Source: Thiobacillaceae bacterium
GTDB lineage: Bacteria > Pseudomonadota > Gammaproteobacteria > Burkholderiales > Thiobacillaceae
DNA length: 8,393 nt
Reading direction: 5' to 3'
Assembly (NCBI GenBank): GCA_012274165.1
Contig: JAAPAA010000037.1
Span: 1-8,393, forward strand
In this document: one piece after another, positions 1 to 5,561 of the stretch
Numbering within the stretch: position 1 is the first letter of the stretch
How the letters are laid out: every line of letters starts with the position of its first letter
The notes under the pieces: model-generated
Database searches by the model: none
The model's input: only the letters and a program-made list of their open reading frames with translations
What the model was told of the DNA's origin: nothing
Program-made: the position numbers and the translations under genes

Positions 1-580
1 CCGGCGCGACATGCTTCAGGTCGACCACGTCGTCGGCAACCAGTCGGTGGCCGCGGGTGATGAGTTCCAGCGCCAGTTCGCTCTTGCCGACGCCCGCATC
101 GCCTTTGATGAGCACGCCGGTACCCAGCACTTCGAGGAATACGCCATGGATCGAGGTGGCCTCGGCCAGGCGTTGCGTCAGGTAATGCCCCAGGTGTGAC
201 ATCAGAACCGGGCTCGCCAGGTTCGAGGTGAATAGCGGGGTTTCGCTCTTTTCCGCGCTGTCGCTTAACGCCGCCGGCACGGCTTCGCCGTTGGACACAA
301 TGATGGCCGCGAGCTCGGTCGAGAACAGGTGTGTGATCGCGTATTGCAGGCCGGCGGGCGTCAGGCCGCGCAGGTAGTCCATTTCGGCGCAGCCCAGCAC
401 CTGTACCCGATTGGGGTGGACGAAATTCAGGTGGCCGATGAGCGCCAGCGTCGGTTTCTGGATGGTTTCCGAGGACAGGCTGCGCTGTCCGCCGTTACGT
501 CCGGCGATCCAGTTCAGGTCGAGTTGCTCCGCCATGTCGCGGAACAGGGTCTCGACGGAAACATGGACGAGGTCGTTCAT
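1..580 (-). CDS. hprK: HPr kinase/phosphorylase, N-terminal part (truncated by window edge)
   Basis: Bifunctional enzyme that phosphorylates and dephosphorylates a serine of the PTS phosphocarrier HPr in the cytoplasm. The ATG at 580 opens a frame that stays open to base 1, giving 193 codons of a family usually about 310-320 residues, so the C-terminal third is outside the window. The N-terminal domain (about residues 1-130) begins MNDLVHVSVETLF. The kinase domain shows His145 in IHG, the Walker A loop GDAGVGKS at residues 160-167, and the paired aspartates D183-D184 in LVADD. These sit at a constant +5 offset from H140, the P-loop at 155-162 and D178/D179 of the Lactobacillus casei enzyme (recalled family knowledge). 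The start lies 15 nt after the ptsN stop, so the two genes are probably co-transcribed. No good Shine-Dalgarno is seen. In Proteobacteria HprK usually belongs to an incomplete, regulatory PTS. Identification is firm. Confidence 0.96.
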   Translation of the reverse strand, partial: MNDLVHVSVETLFRDMAEQLDLNWIAGRNGGQRSLSSETIQKPTLALIGHLNFVHPNRVQVLGCAEMDYLRGLTPAGLQYAITHLFSTELAAIIVSNGEAVPAALSDSAEKSETPLFTSNLASPVLMSHLGHYLTQRLAEATSIHGVFLEVLGTGVLIKGDAGVGKSELALELITRGHRLVADDVVDLKHVAP

Positions 581-595
581 GCCTGTGTGGCGCGC

Positions 596-1051
596 TCAGC
601 TTGTCCATGCGCTGACGAGCGCGGTGAGATCGTCCGGCGTGGCGACTGCCAGCAGTTTGGCGCGCATGGCGTCGTCGCCGAACAACTGCGCCAGTTCGCC
701 GAGGATTTGCAGATGCTGCTCGTTGGCATCCTGAGGAACCAGCAAAACGAAACAGATCGATACCGGCTGGTTGTCGGGTGCGTCGAATTCCAGCGGGGTT
801 TGCAGGCGATAAAACGCACCGCAAGCCTGCTTCAAGCCCTTGATCCGGCCATGTGGAATCGCGATCCCGCAGCCGAGTGCGGTTGACCCCAGACGCTCAC
901 GTTCGAACAGGCTGCTGAAAATATCGGCGGACTTGAGAGTGTGAATTCGGGCGAACAGATCGGCTGCGTGTTCGAACAGTTTTTTCTTGCTGGTAAAGCT
1001 CGCGTCCAGCAAGGCTGTGTCTGAAGTGATGAGGGGAGCGATGAGGTTCAT
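596..1051 (-). CDS. ptsN: Nitrogen-PTS regulatory protein EIIA-Ntr
   Basis: Terminal phospho-acceptor of the nitrogen PTS (EI-Ntr/HPr/EIIA-Ntr). It is a cytoplasmic regulator that in other bacteria controls potassium uptake, sensor kinases and stress responses rather than sugar transport. The 151 residues match the family length. They begin MNLIAPLIT and carry the active-site histidine H67 in GIAIPHGR, plus a second conserved histidine H113 in EQHLQIL, equivalent to H73 and H120 in E. coli. One domain fills the protein; there is no membrane component. It follows hpf after an 81-nt gap holding a hairpin and promoter-like sequences, and precedes hprK by 15 nt. This suggests a ptsN-hprK unit that can be transcribed separately from rpoN-hpf. 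The ATG at 1051 gives the expected N terminus, though no Shine-Dalgarno is obvious. Identification is firm; regulation is inferred. Confidence 0.97.
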   Translation of the reverse strand: MNLIAPLITSDTALLDASFTSKKKLFEHAADLFARIHTLKSADIFSSLFERERLGSTALGCGIAIPHGRIKGLKQACGAFYRLQTPLEFDAPDNQPVSICFVLLVPQDANEQHLQILGELAQLFGDDAMRAKLLAVATPDDLTALVSAWTS

Positions 1052-1072
1052 GCTGGTGGCTAGACCGGTTGA

Positions 1073-1102
1073 GGGAATCCGGTGCCAGCAAATTATACGC
1101 CT
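1073..1102 (-). promoter_or_regulatory. Promoter-like elements before ptsN: TATAAT and two overlapping sigma-54-like motifs
   Basis: Three signals overlap on the minus strand. A perfect sigma-70 -10 hexamer TATAAT lies at 1092-1097, but no acceptable -35 is found 15-19 nt upstream. A GG-N10-GC element, AGGCGTATAATTTGCT (1087-1102), has a perfect TTGCT -12 half but a weak -24 half; it would start transcription near 1076, about 25 nt before the ptsN ATG. A second element starts with a perfect -24 half CTGGCAC (1082-1088) but has TCCC instead of TTGC at -12 (1073-1076). Any one could be chance. Together they suggest that ptsN-hprK has its own promoter. Confidence 0.35.
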
Positions 1103-1127
1103 GGGGGCATTAAACCACCCCCCGGCG
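1098..1127 (-). terminator. GC-rich hairpin after hpf, possible intrinsic terminator or attenuator
   Basis: Arms at 1098-1107 (CGCCTGGGGG on the plus strand) and 1118-1127 (CCCCCCGGCG) are inverted repeats with 9 of 10 pairs matching and a 10-nt loop. In minus-strand transcripts the stem begins 5 nt after the hpf stop codon and is followed by TATAATTTG, a short and interrupted T-rich tail. This fits a weak or leaky rho-independent terminator, or a 3'-end stabilising hairpin that partly uncouples ptsN-hprK from rpoN-hpf. The weak U-tract argues against complete termination. Confidence 0.5.
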
Positions 1128-1132
1128 TTTAG

Positions 1133-1468
1133 TTAGGCAAGGGTTTCCGTCGGTTGATGCTTTAAGCCGCCGTCGACCTGATGGACGTCCGTAGTTTTTT
1201 CCTTGTGTTTAACAATCTGGCGGTCCAGTTTGTCGGCCAGAAGGTCAATTGCGGCATACATGTTGCCATCTTCGCTATGTGCGTGGAAGTCATGGCCTTT
1301 TACGTGCAGCGTGGCTTCCACTTTATGCACCAGCTTCTCGACTTGCATGATGACATTGACGGTAATGACATGGTCGAAGTGACGTTTGACACGGTCGAGT
1401 TTCTCGGAAACGTAGCCGCGAATGGAAGGGGTCACTTCCAGGTGATGGCCGGAAATCGTCAAATTCAT
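1133..1468 (-). CDS. hpf: Short-form ribosome hibernation promoting factor (HPF/RaiA family)
   Basis: Binds the 30S subunit near the decoding centre in stationary phase or stress, blocking translation and favouring inactive ribosomes. It was formerly called the sigma-54 modulation protein because of its place beside rpoN. The 111 residues form one S30AE/HPF domain: N-terminal MNLTISGHHLEVTP, a basic helix around EKLDRVKRHF, and the conserved segment MYAAIDLLADKLDRQIVKHKEK at about residues 70-91. The C-terminal dimerisation domain of long HPF (about 180-200 aa) is absent. The ATG at 1468 has a very strong Shine-Dalgarno, AAGGAGG, 4 nt upstream; no other gene here has one as good. The gene sits 157 nt after rpoN with a structured leader. 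Family membership is firm. HPF versus YfiA/RaiA naming rests on length and position. Confidence 0.95.
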   Translation of the reverse strand: MNLTISGHHLEVTPSIRGYVSEKLDRVKRHFDHVITVNVIMQVEKLVHKVEATLHVKGHDFHAHSEDGNMYAAIDLLADKLDRQIVKHKEKTTDVHQVDGGLKHQPTETLA

Positions 1469-1472
1469 AAAG

Positions 1473-1479
1473 CCTCCTT
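1473..1479 (-). promoter_or_regulatory. Strong ribosome binding site of hpf
   Basis: AAGGAGG on the minus strand matches the core anti-Shine-Dalgarno sequence across 7 bases and lies 4 nt before the hpf ATG. It fixes the start codon. It stands out because the other starts in this cluster have weak sites or none. Confidence 0.85.
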
Positions 1480-1531
1480 AGTCTGCTGAGAAATACTGTA
1501 ATGGGATGTGTTGCACCCACTGCAGAAGCGA

Positions 1532-1562
1532 TTCGTCCCGCTCGTTTTCATTGTGGGACGAA
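1532..1562 (-). repeat. 8-bp inverted repeat in the hpf leader
   Basis: TTCGTCCC (1532-1539) and GGGACGAA (1555-1562) form a perfect 8-bp inverted repeat around a 15-nt loop, between rpoN and hpf. No T-tract follows on either strand, so it is not a standard terminator. It could be an operator, a 5'-UTR hairpin of the hpf mRNA, or a stability element at the rpoN mRNA 3' end. Confidence 0.5.
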
Positions 1563-1594
1563 AGTGGGGCACATTCAAGCGCAGGTCGAAAATT

Positions 1595-1610
1595 TGCACT
1601 GAATGCACCA
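1595..1610 (-). promoter_or_regulatory. Possible sigma-54 promoter for hpf
   Basis: The minus strand reads TGGTGCATTCAGTGCA, with GG and GC exactly 10 nt apart, as in -24/-12 promoters (consensus TGGCACG-N4-TTGCW). The TGG and TGCA cores match but CAC is TGC and one T is G, so this is a partial match. It lies 16 nt after the rpoN stop codon. It would start transcription near 1583, leaving about a 115-nt leader that contains the inverted repeat at 1532-1562. No convincing sigma-70 promoter was found in the gap. Confidence 0.3.
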
Positions 1611-1625
1611 TAAGGCTCGGCGTGG

Positions 1626-3071
1626 TCAAAGCGCGCGCCGCATGTTGGCGGTCGGGATTTGCAGGGATTCGCGGTATTTGGCTACCGTGCGGCGCGCGAC
1701 AACGATGCCTTGGCGCCCCAGCTCGTCGGCGAGCTGGCCATCGGATAGCGGCCTGCTGCTGGTTTCGGCGGCGATCATCTGCTTGATGAGAGCGCGGATG
1801 GCGGTCGAAGAACAGGCGCCGCCGCTGTCGGTGGAGACGTGACTGCCGAAGAAGTATTTCAGTTCGTAGAGGCCGCGCGGCGTCATCATGAACTTTTGCG
1901 TGGTGACGCGCGAGATGGTCGATTCATGCAGCTCCACGACGTCGGCGATTTCACGCAGCACCAGCGGCCGCATCGCCACTTCGCCATGTTCGAGAAAGCT
2001 TTTCTGGCGGTCAACGATCGCTTGCGACACGCGCAGGATGGTGTCGAACCGCTGCTGTACATTTTTGATCAGCCACCGGGCTTCCTGTAGTTGGCTGGCC
2101 AGTTGCTGGCTGCCGCTGTTTTCGCGGTGGCGCGACAGGATGTCGGCGTAGACCCGGTTGACGCGCAGCTTGGGCATGGCGTCGGCATTGAGGCTTGCAA
2201 TCCACATGCCCTTGATGCGGCGGACATAGATGTCCGGGATGACGTAGTGCGTTTCGTCCACACTAAAGCTTGCGCCCGGACGCGGGTTGAGGGACAGGAT
2301 CAGGGTGCGCACGGCTCGCAGCGTGGGGTCATCGATGCCGAGCATTTTTTTGAGCTTGCCTACATCGCGCGCGGCCAGCAGTTCAAGATGATTCGCGGTC
2401 AGGCGGATGGCGATATCGCGTGCCGGGGTGTCGGGCGGCAGGGCGCGTAATTGCAGGGTCAGACACTCGGCCAGATTGCGCGCGCCGACTCCCGTCGGGT
2501 CCATGTTCTGCAAATGCTTTAATGCGGTTTCGACTTCTTCCGGCTCAAGGTCTTCGAGCTCGGTTTGCAGGCTGGCAATGATGTCGGCCAGCGGCTGGGT
2601 GAGAAAGCCGGCCTCGTCAAGGTCGTCGATCAGCGCGGCGACCAGGGTGCGGTCGCGCAGGGTAAGTGGGCTGACGATCAACTGGTTCAGCAGGTGTTCG
2701 CGCAGGCTGGCGCCGGAAACCGAGCCTTGCGCCGAGTCCGTGTCTTCGTCATCCCCGCCGGCCGCGCTGTAATCGTTCCAGTCGGAGTCATCCAGCGTCG
2801 TCGCCGTTTCGGTGTCGGCGCTGTCAGGACTGTCTGCCGGCGGGGTGTCGGTACTCTGTGCCTCGGCTTCTGCCGTGTGCGCGGGGGGCTCGGCAGCGGC
2901 GAGGCTGGAATCGTCCTCTTCCTCGCGTTCCAGCAAGGGGTTGTCCTGCAGCATTTGCTCCAGTTCCTGATTCAACTCGAGCGTCGACAACTGTAACAGC
3001 CGGATGGACTGTTGCAGTTGGGGCGTCAGGGTGAGGTGCTGACCAAGTTTAAGCTGGAGGCTGTGCTTCAT
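1626..3071 (-). CDS. rpoN: RNA polymerase sigma-54 factor
   Basis: Directs RNA polymerase to -24/-12 promoters, which open only with an AAA+ enhancer-binding activator; targets typically include nitrogen assimilation, motility and related functions. The 481 residues are the usual length and all regions are present. Region I is Q-rich (about 1-47, MKHSLQLKLGQHLTLTPQLQ), where activators act. Region II is an acidic, low-complexity linker (about 48-115, rich in D, E, A, S and T). The core-binding domain covers about 120-310. The helix-turn-helix region is about 371-391 (LREIADVVELHESTISRVTT). The RpoN box ARRTVAKYRE is intact at 459-468 and reads the -24 element. The gene follows lptB after 71 nt. 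The ATG at 3071 gives the conserved N terminus, but no Shine-Dalgarno precedes it. A near-consensus sigma-54 site lies directly upstream, suggesting autoregulation. Identification is certain. Confidence 0.99.
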   Translation of the reverse strand: MKHSLQLKLGQHLTLTPQLQQSIRLLQLSTLELNQELEQMLQDNPLLEREEEDDSSLAAAEPPAHTAEAEAQSTDTPPADSPDSADTETATTLDDSDWNDYSAAGGDDEDTDSAQGSVSGASLREHLLNQLIVSPLTLRDRTLVAALIDDLDEAGFLTQPLADIIASLQTELEDLEPEEVETALKHLQNMDPTGVGARNLAECLTLQLRALPPDTPARDIAIRLTANHLELLAARDVGKLKKMLGIDDPTLRAVRTLILSLNPRPGASFSVDETHYVIPDIYVRRIKGMWIASLNADAMPKLRVNRVYADILSRHRENSGSQQLASQLQEARWLIKNVQQRFDTILRVSQAIVDRQKSFLEHGEVAMRPLVLREIADVVELHESTISRVTTQKFMMTPRGLYELKYFFGSHVSTDSGGACSSTAIRALIKQMIAAETSSRPLSDGQLADELGRQGIVVARRTVAKYRESLQIPTANMRRAL

Positions 3072-3085
3072 AAGAAGGGTCTACG

Positions 3086-3100
3086 GCAAAAACCGTGCCG
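3086..3100 (-). promoter_or_regulatory. Near-consensus sigma-54 (-24/-12) element before rpoN
   Basis: The minus strand reads CGGCACG-GTTT-TTGC. Against TGGCACG-N4-TTGC this misses only the first T, and the GG-N10-GC spacing is exact; the following W position is C. Placing -12 at 3086 puts the start near 3074, only 3 nt before the rpoN ATG. A 5-bp dyad, CGGCA-N7-TGCCG (3084-3100), overlaps it. It may be a promoter, or a site where sigma-54 holoenzyme represses or blocks read-through from lptB. Negative autoregulation of rpoN is known in other Proteobacteria, for example Pseudomonas putida and Rhizobium etli. Confidence 0.55.
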
Positions 3101-3142
3101 CCTTGAGAAGAACATGGGGGGATTTTTTGACAAATAAAGGGG

Positions 3143-3865
3143 CTACAGGCGGAAGTTTTCTCCCAGATACACTTTGCGTGCGCTGTCGTCCTGAATGATG
3201 AGGTCCGGGGTGCCGGCGATGAGGACCCGACCCTCGTTGATGATGTAAGCGCGATCGCAAATACCCAGGGTTTCACGCACATTGTGGTCGGTGATGAGGA
3301 CGCCGATATCGCGCTCAACCAGAAAGTGCACCAGTTTCTGGATGTCGAGCACAGCGATGGGATCGACGCCGGCAAAGGGCTCGTCGAGCAAAATGAAGCG
3401 CGGGTTGATTGCCAGCGCGCGGGCGATTTCCACCCGCCGGCGTTCGCCGCCAGACAGGCTGACGGCCGTCGCTTCACGCAGATGTTCGATATGCAGATCA
3501 TTGAGCAGATTGTCGAGATGTTCTTCGCGTTCGCTTTTACTATAGGGCTTGAGTTCGAGGATGGCGCGAATGTTTTCCTCCACCGTCAGCTTGCGGAAGA
3601 TGGACGGTTCCTGCGGCAGGTAGGATAGTCCCAGGCGCGCGCGCCGATGGATGGCCATGTGGGTCAGGTCGTGCGTATCCATCTGCACGCTGCCTCCGTC
3701 TGCCGCAACCAGCCCGATCACCATGTAGAAGCAGGTGGTTTTACCCGCGCCATTCGGGCCGAGCAGGCCGACGACTTCGCCGCTTTTGACGTCGAACGAG
3801 ACGTCATGCACCACGATGCGTGGGCCATAGATCTTGCGCAGATTGTGGGCGGAAATCTGGCTCAT
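3143..3865 (-). CDS. lptB: LPS export ABC transporter ATP-binding protein LptB
   Basis: Cytoplasmic ATPase that, with LptF and LptG, extracts lipopolysaccharide from the inner membrane and drives it along the LptC-LptA bridge. The 240 residues are the full family length. All ABC elements are visible: Walker A GPNGAGKT at 36-43, Q-loop Q85 in SYLPQEPSIF (typical of LptB), signature LSGGE at 137-141, Walker B FILLDEP at 157-163 with catalytic E162, and switch histidine H194 in ITDHNVRETL. It ends with the LptB-like tail KVYLGENFRL. Its ATG overlaps the lptA stop codon by 4 nt (ATGA), so translation is probably coupled. The lptF and lptG permease genes are not in this window; they are usually elsewhere on the chromosome. 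Identification is firm. Confidence 0.98.
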   Translation of the reverse strand: MSQISAHNLRKIYGPRIVVHDVSFDVKSGEVVGLLGPNGAGKTTCFYMVIGLVAADGGSVQMDTHDLTHMAIHRRARLGLSYLPQEPSIFRKLTVEENIRAILELKPYSKSEREEHLDNLLNDLHIEHLREATAVSLSGGERRRVEIARALAINPRFILLDEPFAGVDPIAVLDIQKLVHFLVERDIGVLITDHNVRETLGICDRAYIINEGRVLIAGTPDLIIQDDSARKVYLGENFRL

Positions 3866-4395
3866 GGCTTGGCGGCAGGCTGCGCGGCGCGGGGTTTCGG
3901 CAGAATGGTGGCGCGCACGCGTCCAGTCGGACTTTGGGCGTTGGGCTGCCCAATCACCTTGTAGAATCCGGTGTTGGCGTTGTATGAAATCTGCGCCCCG
4001 CGCAATTCGTCGCCCCCGCGCTGCAATTGCGCCTGGCCAATCAGTTCAAGCTGGTTGTTGACGCTGTCAAACTCGATGCGGTCGGACACCCCTTCGATCA
4101 TGTCACCGCTGCCGTCCAGTTTCTGGTGGAAGCTTACCGGGTGTCCGGTCGCGCTGACTTTGTCGAGGCCGGTGGCGTTTTGCGTGGCCTGGACGCGGTC
4201 GGCGCGCAGCATCAGGGTGCCTTGAGTGAGGATGACATTGCCGCTGTAGACGCTGACTTTCTTGACGTCATCGAGGGTGACGGTGTCGGCCTCGATGTTG
4301 ACGGGTTTGTCGCGGTCGGCCTTTTCGGCATGCGCCACGGTGGCGAACAGGCTGGCGCACAGCGCGATGTAAATCCCCATTTTCATGATGTGCAT
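3862..4395 (-). CDS. lptA: Periplasmic LPS transport protein LptA
   Basis: Periplasmic beta-jellyroll protein that polymerises into the bridge carrying LPS from LptC to the outer-membrane LptD/E complex. The 177 residues begin with a Sec signal peptide (about 1-23, hydrophobic IYIALCASLFATV, probable cleavage after AHA). An OstA/LptA domain follows at about 30-150, with typical features: KPVNIEADTVTLDD, the YSGNVILTQGTLMLRADRV strand pair, and GHPVSFHQK. The C terminus is a flexible A/P/K-rich tail. ATG codons at residues 1, 4 and 6 are all possible starts. The first, at 4395, lies 7 nt after the lptC stop, and none has a clear Shine-Dalgarno. The stop overlaps the lptB start. Identification is firm; the exact start is moderately certain. 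Confidence 0.96.
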   Translation of the reverse strand: MHIMKMGIYIALCASLFATVAHAEKADRDKPVNIEADTVTLDDVKKVSVYSGNVILTQGTLMLRADRVQATQNATGLDKVSATGHPVSFHQKLDGSGDMIEGVSDRIEFDSVNNQLELIGQAQLQRGGDELRGAQISYNANTGFYKVIGQPNAQSPTGRVRATILPKPRAAQPAAKP

Positions 4396-4402
4396 GGTGC
4401 TT

Positions 4403-4975
4403 TTATGGCTTTCTGGAAAAATAGCGGGTGTTGACTCGCCCGGTCAGTTTAATGATGCGTTGAGTGGCGTTGTATTCCATGGCGCCTGCGCGCATGTCCA
4501 TGGTGTCGTCATGGGCGACGACGGTACCAGGCGCGCGCAACAGCTTGCGCTTCGGATAGACCAGCAGGCGCGCCGTCCGCAGGGTCATCACGGACTGCCC
4601 CGGCAGCGCGGCGCGCACGACGTTGACTTCGCCCTGCAAATCCATTTCATCGCCATCCGGTGAAACAGTGGCCTGTTTGGCCGTCGCGCTGATATCGCCA
4701 GTCTGGGCGTCCAATTGGACAAAATGAGGAGACTCCATTTCAGTGCGCTTGCTGCCGGAATAGTGTTTGAGCCGTTTGGCAGACAGACGATATTGCGGAT
4801 TGCCAGCCAGGTCGGTACGTAATGCCTCGAAGTTTTCCATGATGCCCTCCGGGCTGGTTTTCGCGGTCTGTTCGGTGTCGGCCGGGAGTTGCACCGCGTA
4901 TTCAATCCAGAAGCTGAGACCCGCCAGCAACAGCAGGATGGCTACTGGCAGCCACAGCGATCCGCGTGCGTTCAT
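4403..4975 (-). CDS. lptC: LPS export system protein LptC
   Basis: Bitopic inner-membrane protein that accepts LPS from the LptB2FG transporter and passes it to LptA. The 190 residues comprise a short cytoplasmic N terminus, one transmembrane helix (about 7-27, LWLPVAILLLLAGLSFWIEY) and a periplasmic LptC/OstA-like beta-jellyroll (about 45-185). The segment NPQYRLSAKRLKHY at about 59-72 matches the family's PxYxLxAxxLxHY pattern, and SARLLVYP-like and GxVxT-like strands follow (RTARLLVYP, LTGRVNTRY). It lies 43 nt after kdsC and 7 nt before lptA. The upstream gap has no in-frame start that would lengthen it plausibly. LptC is poorly conserved, but context plus the TM and periplasmic architecture make the call firm. 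Confidence 0.95.
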   Translation of the reverse strand: MNARGSLWLPVAILLLLAGLSFWIEYAVQLPADTEQTAKTSPEGIMENFEALRTDLAGNPQYRLSAKRLKHYSGSKRTEMESPHFVQLDAQTGDISATAKQATVSPDGDEMDLQGEVNVVRAALPGQSVMTLRTARLLVYPKRKLLRAPGTVVAHDDTMDMRAGAMEYNATQRIIKLTGRVNTRYFSRKP

Positions 4976-5018
4976 GCCGCGTCCAGACTGCCAGCATGGA
5001 GCACACCGAAGCCGTACA

Positions 5019-5561
5019 TCACTTTAGATAGGGCGCCAGTGCGGCATCGAGCGTGCCCTGTGCCCGCATCACGAATTCGCAGGCTTCGCGCACAGCACCG
5101 TGCCCGGCGTCGCGTGTGGTGATGTAATGGCTGTGTGCTTTCACCAGTTCGGGCGCAGCGGGCACGCTGATCGCCAGACCGGCGCGCCGCATCACCGGCA
5201 GATCAACCACGTCGTCGCCCATGTAGGCGGTGGCTTCGCAGGCAATGTTGAGTTCACGGCACAGCGCTTCGTATACCACCAGCTTGTTGTGCGCGCCCTG
5301 ATGGACGATCTCGATGCCGAGGTTTTTGGCGCGCTGCTCCACCACACGCGAACTGCGGCCGGTAATGATGGCGAGCTGCACCCCGCTGCTCTTGAGCATT
5401 TTCAGGCCGTGGCCGTCGAGCGAGTTGAAGCCCTTGTATTCCTGGCCGTCGTCGGCCAGAAACAAGGTGCCGTCGGTCATCACGCCATCGACATCGAATG
5501 CGACCAGTTTGATTTTTTGCGTGCGGGCGATCAGGTTCGGAGTCATCATGTTTGCGCTCAT
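5019..5561 (-). CDS. kdsC: 3-deoxy-D-manno-octulosonate 8-phosphate phosphatase KdsC
   Basis: Cytoplasmic HAD-family phosphatase that hydrolyses Kdo-8-phosphate to Kdo and phosphate, the last step before Kdo activation for LPS inner core. From the ATG at 5561 it has 180 residues, the usual length for a cap-less, tetrameric C0 HAD enzyme. Motifs, numbered from that start: DVDGVMTDG with nucleophile D23 and acid/base D25, motif II ITGR (66-69), motif III K93, and motif IV GDD (115-117) with D120. The C-terminal GHGAVRE loop is also typical. An in-frame GTG immediately upstream (5564) is also possible, as is ATG at 5549. The chosen ATG overlaps the kdsD TGA by 1 nt (TGATG) and has the G-rich sequence GGGGGTGG upstream. 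Identification is firm. Confidence 0.96.
   Translation of the reverse strand: MSANMMTPNLIARTQKIKLVAFDVDGVMTDGTLFLADDGQEYKGFNSLDGHGLKMLKSSGVQLAIITGRSSRVVEQRAKNLGIEIVHQGAHNKLVVYEALCRELNIACEATAYMGDDVVDLPVMRRAGLAISVPAAPELVKAHSHYITTRDAGHGAVREACEFVMRAQGTLDAALAPYLK

Noticed and set aside
329..886. Plus-strand open frame of 185 codons opposite hprK and ptsN
   Set aside because: It is antisense to two clearly conserved genes with catalytic motifs, has no recognisable domain, and is a by-product of GC-rich codon use.
1594..1606. TGCA-N5-TGCA dyad as a separate operator
   Set aside because: It is short and lies within the sigma-54-like element already listed; there is no independent support.
3049..3501. 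Minus-strand open frame of 150 codons overlapping lptB in another frame
   Set aside because: lptB has every ABC motif in its own frame. The overlapping frame is S/T/C-rich and has no domain.
3634..3645. 12-bp palindrome GGCGCGCGCGCC
   Set aside because: It lies inside lptB and encodes ordinary R/A codons; a CG-alternating palindrome is expected occasionally at this GC content.
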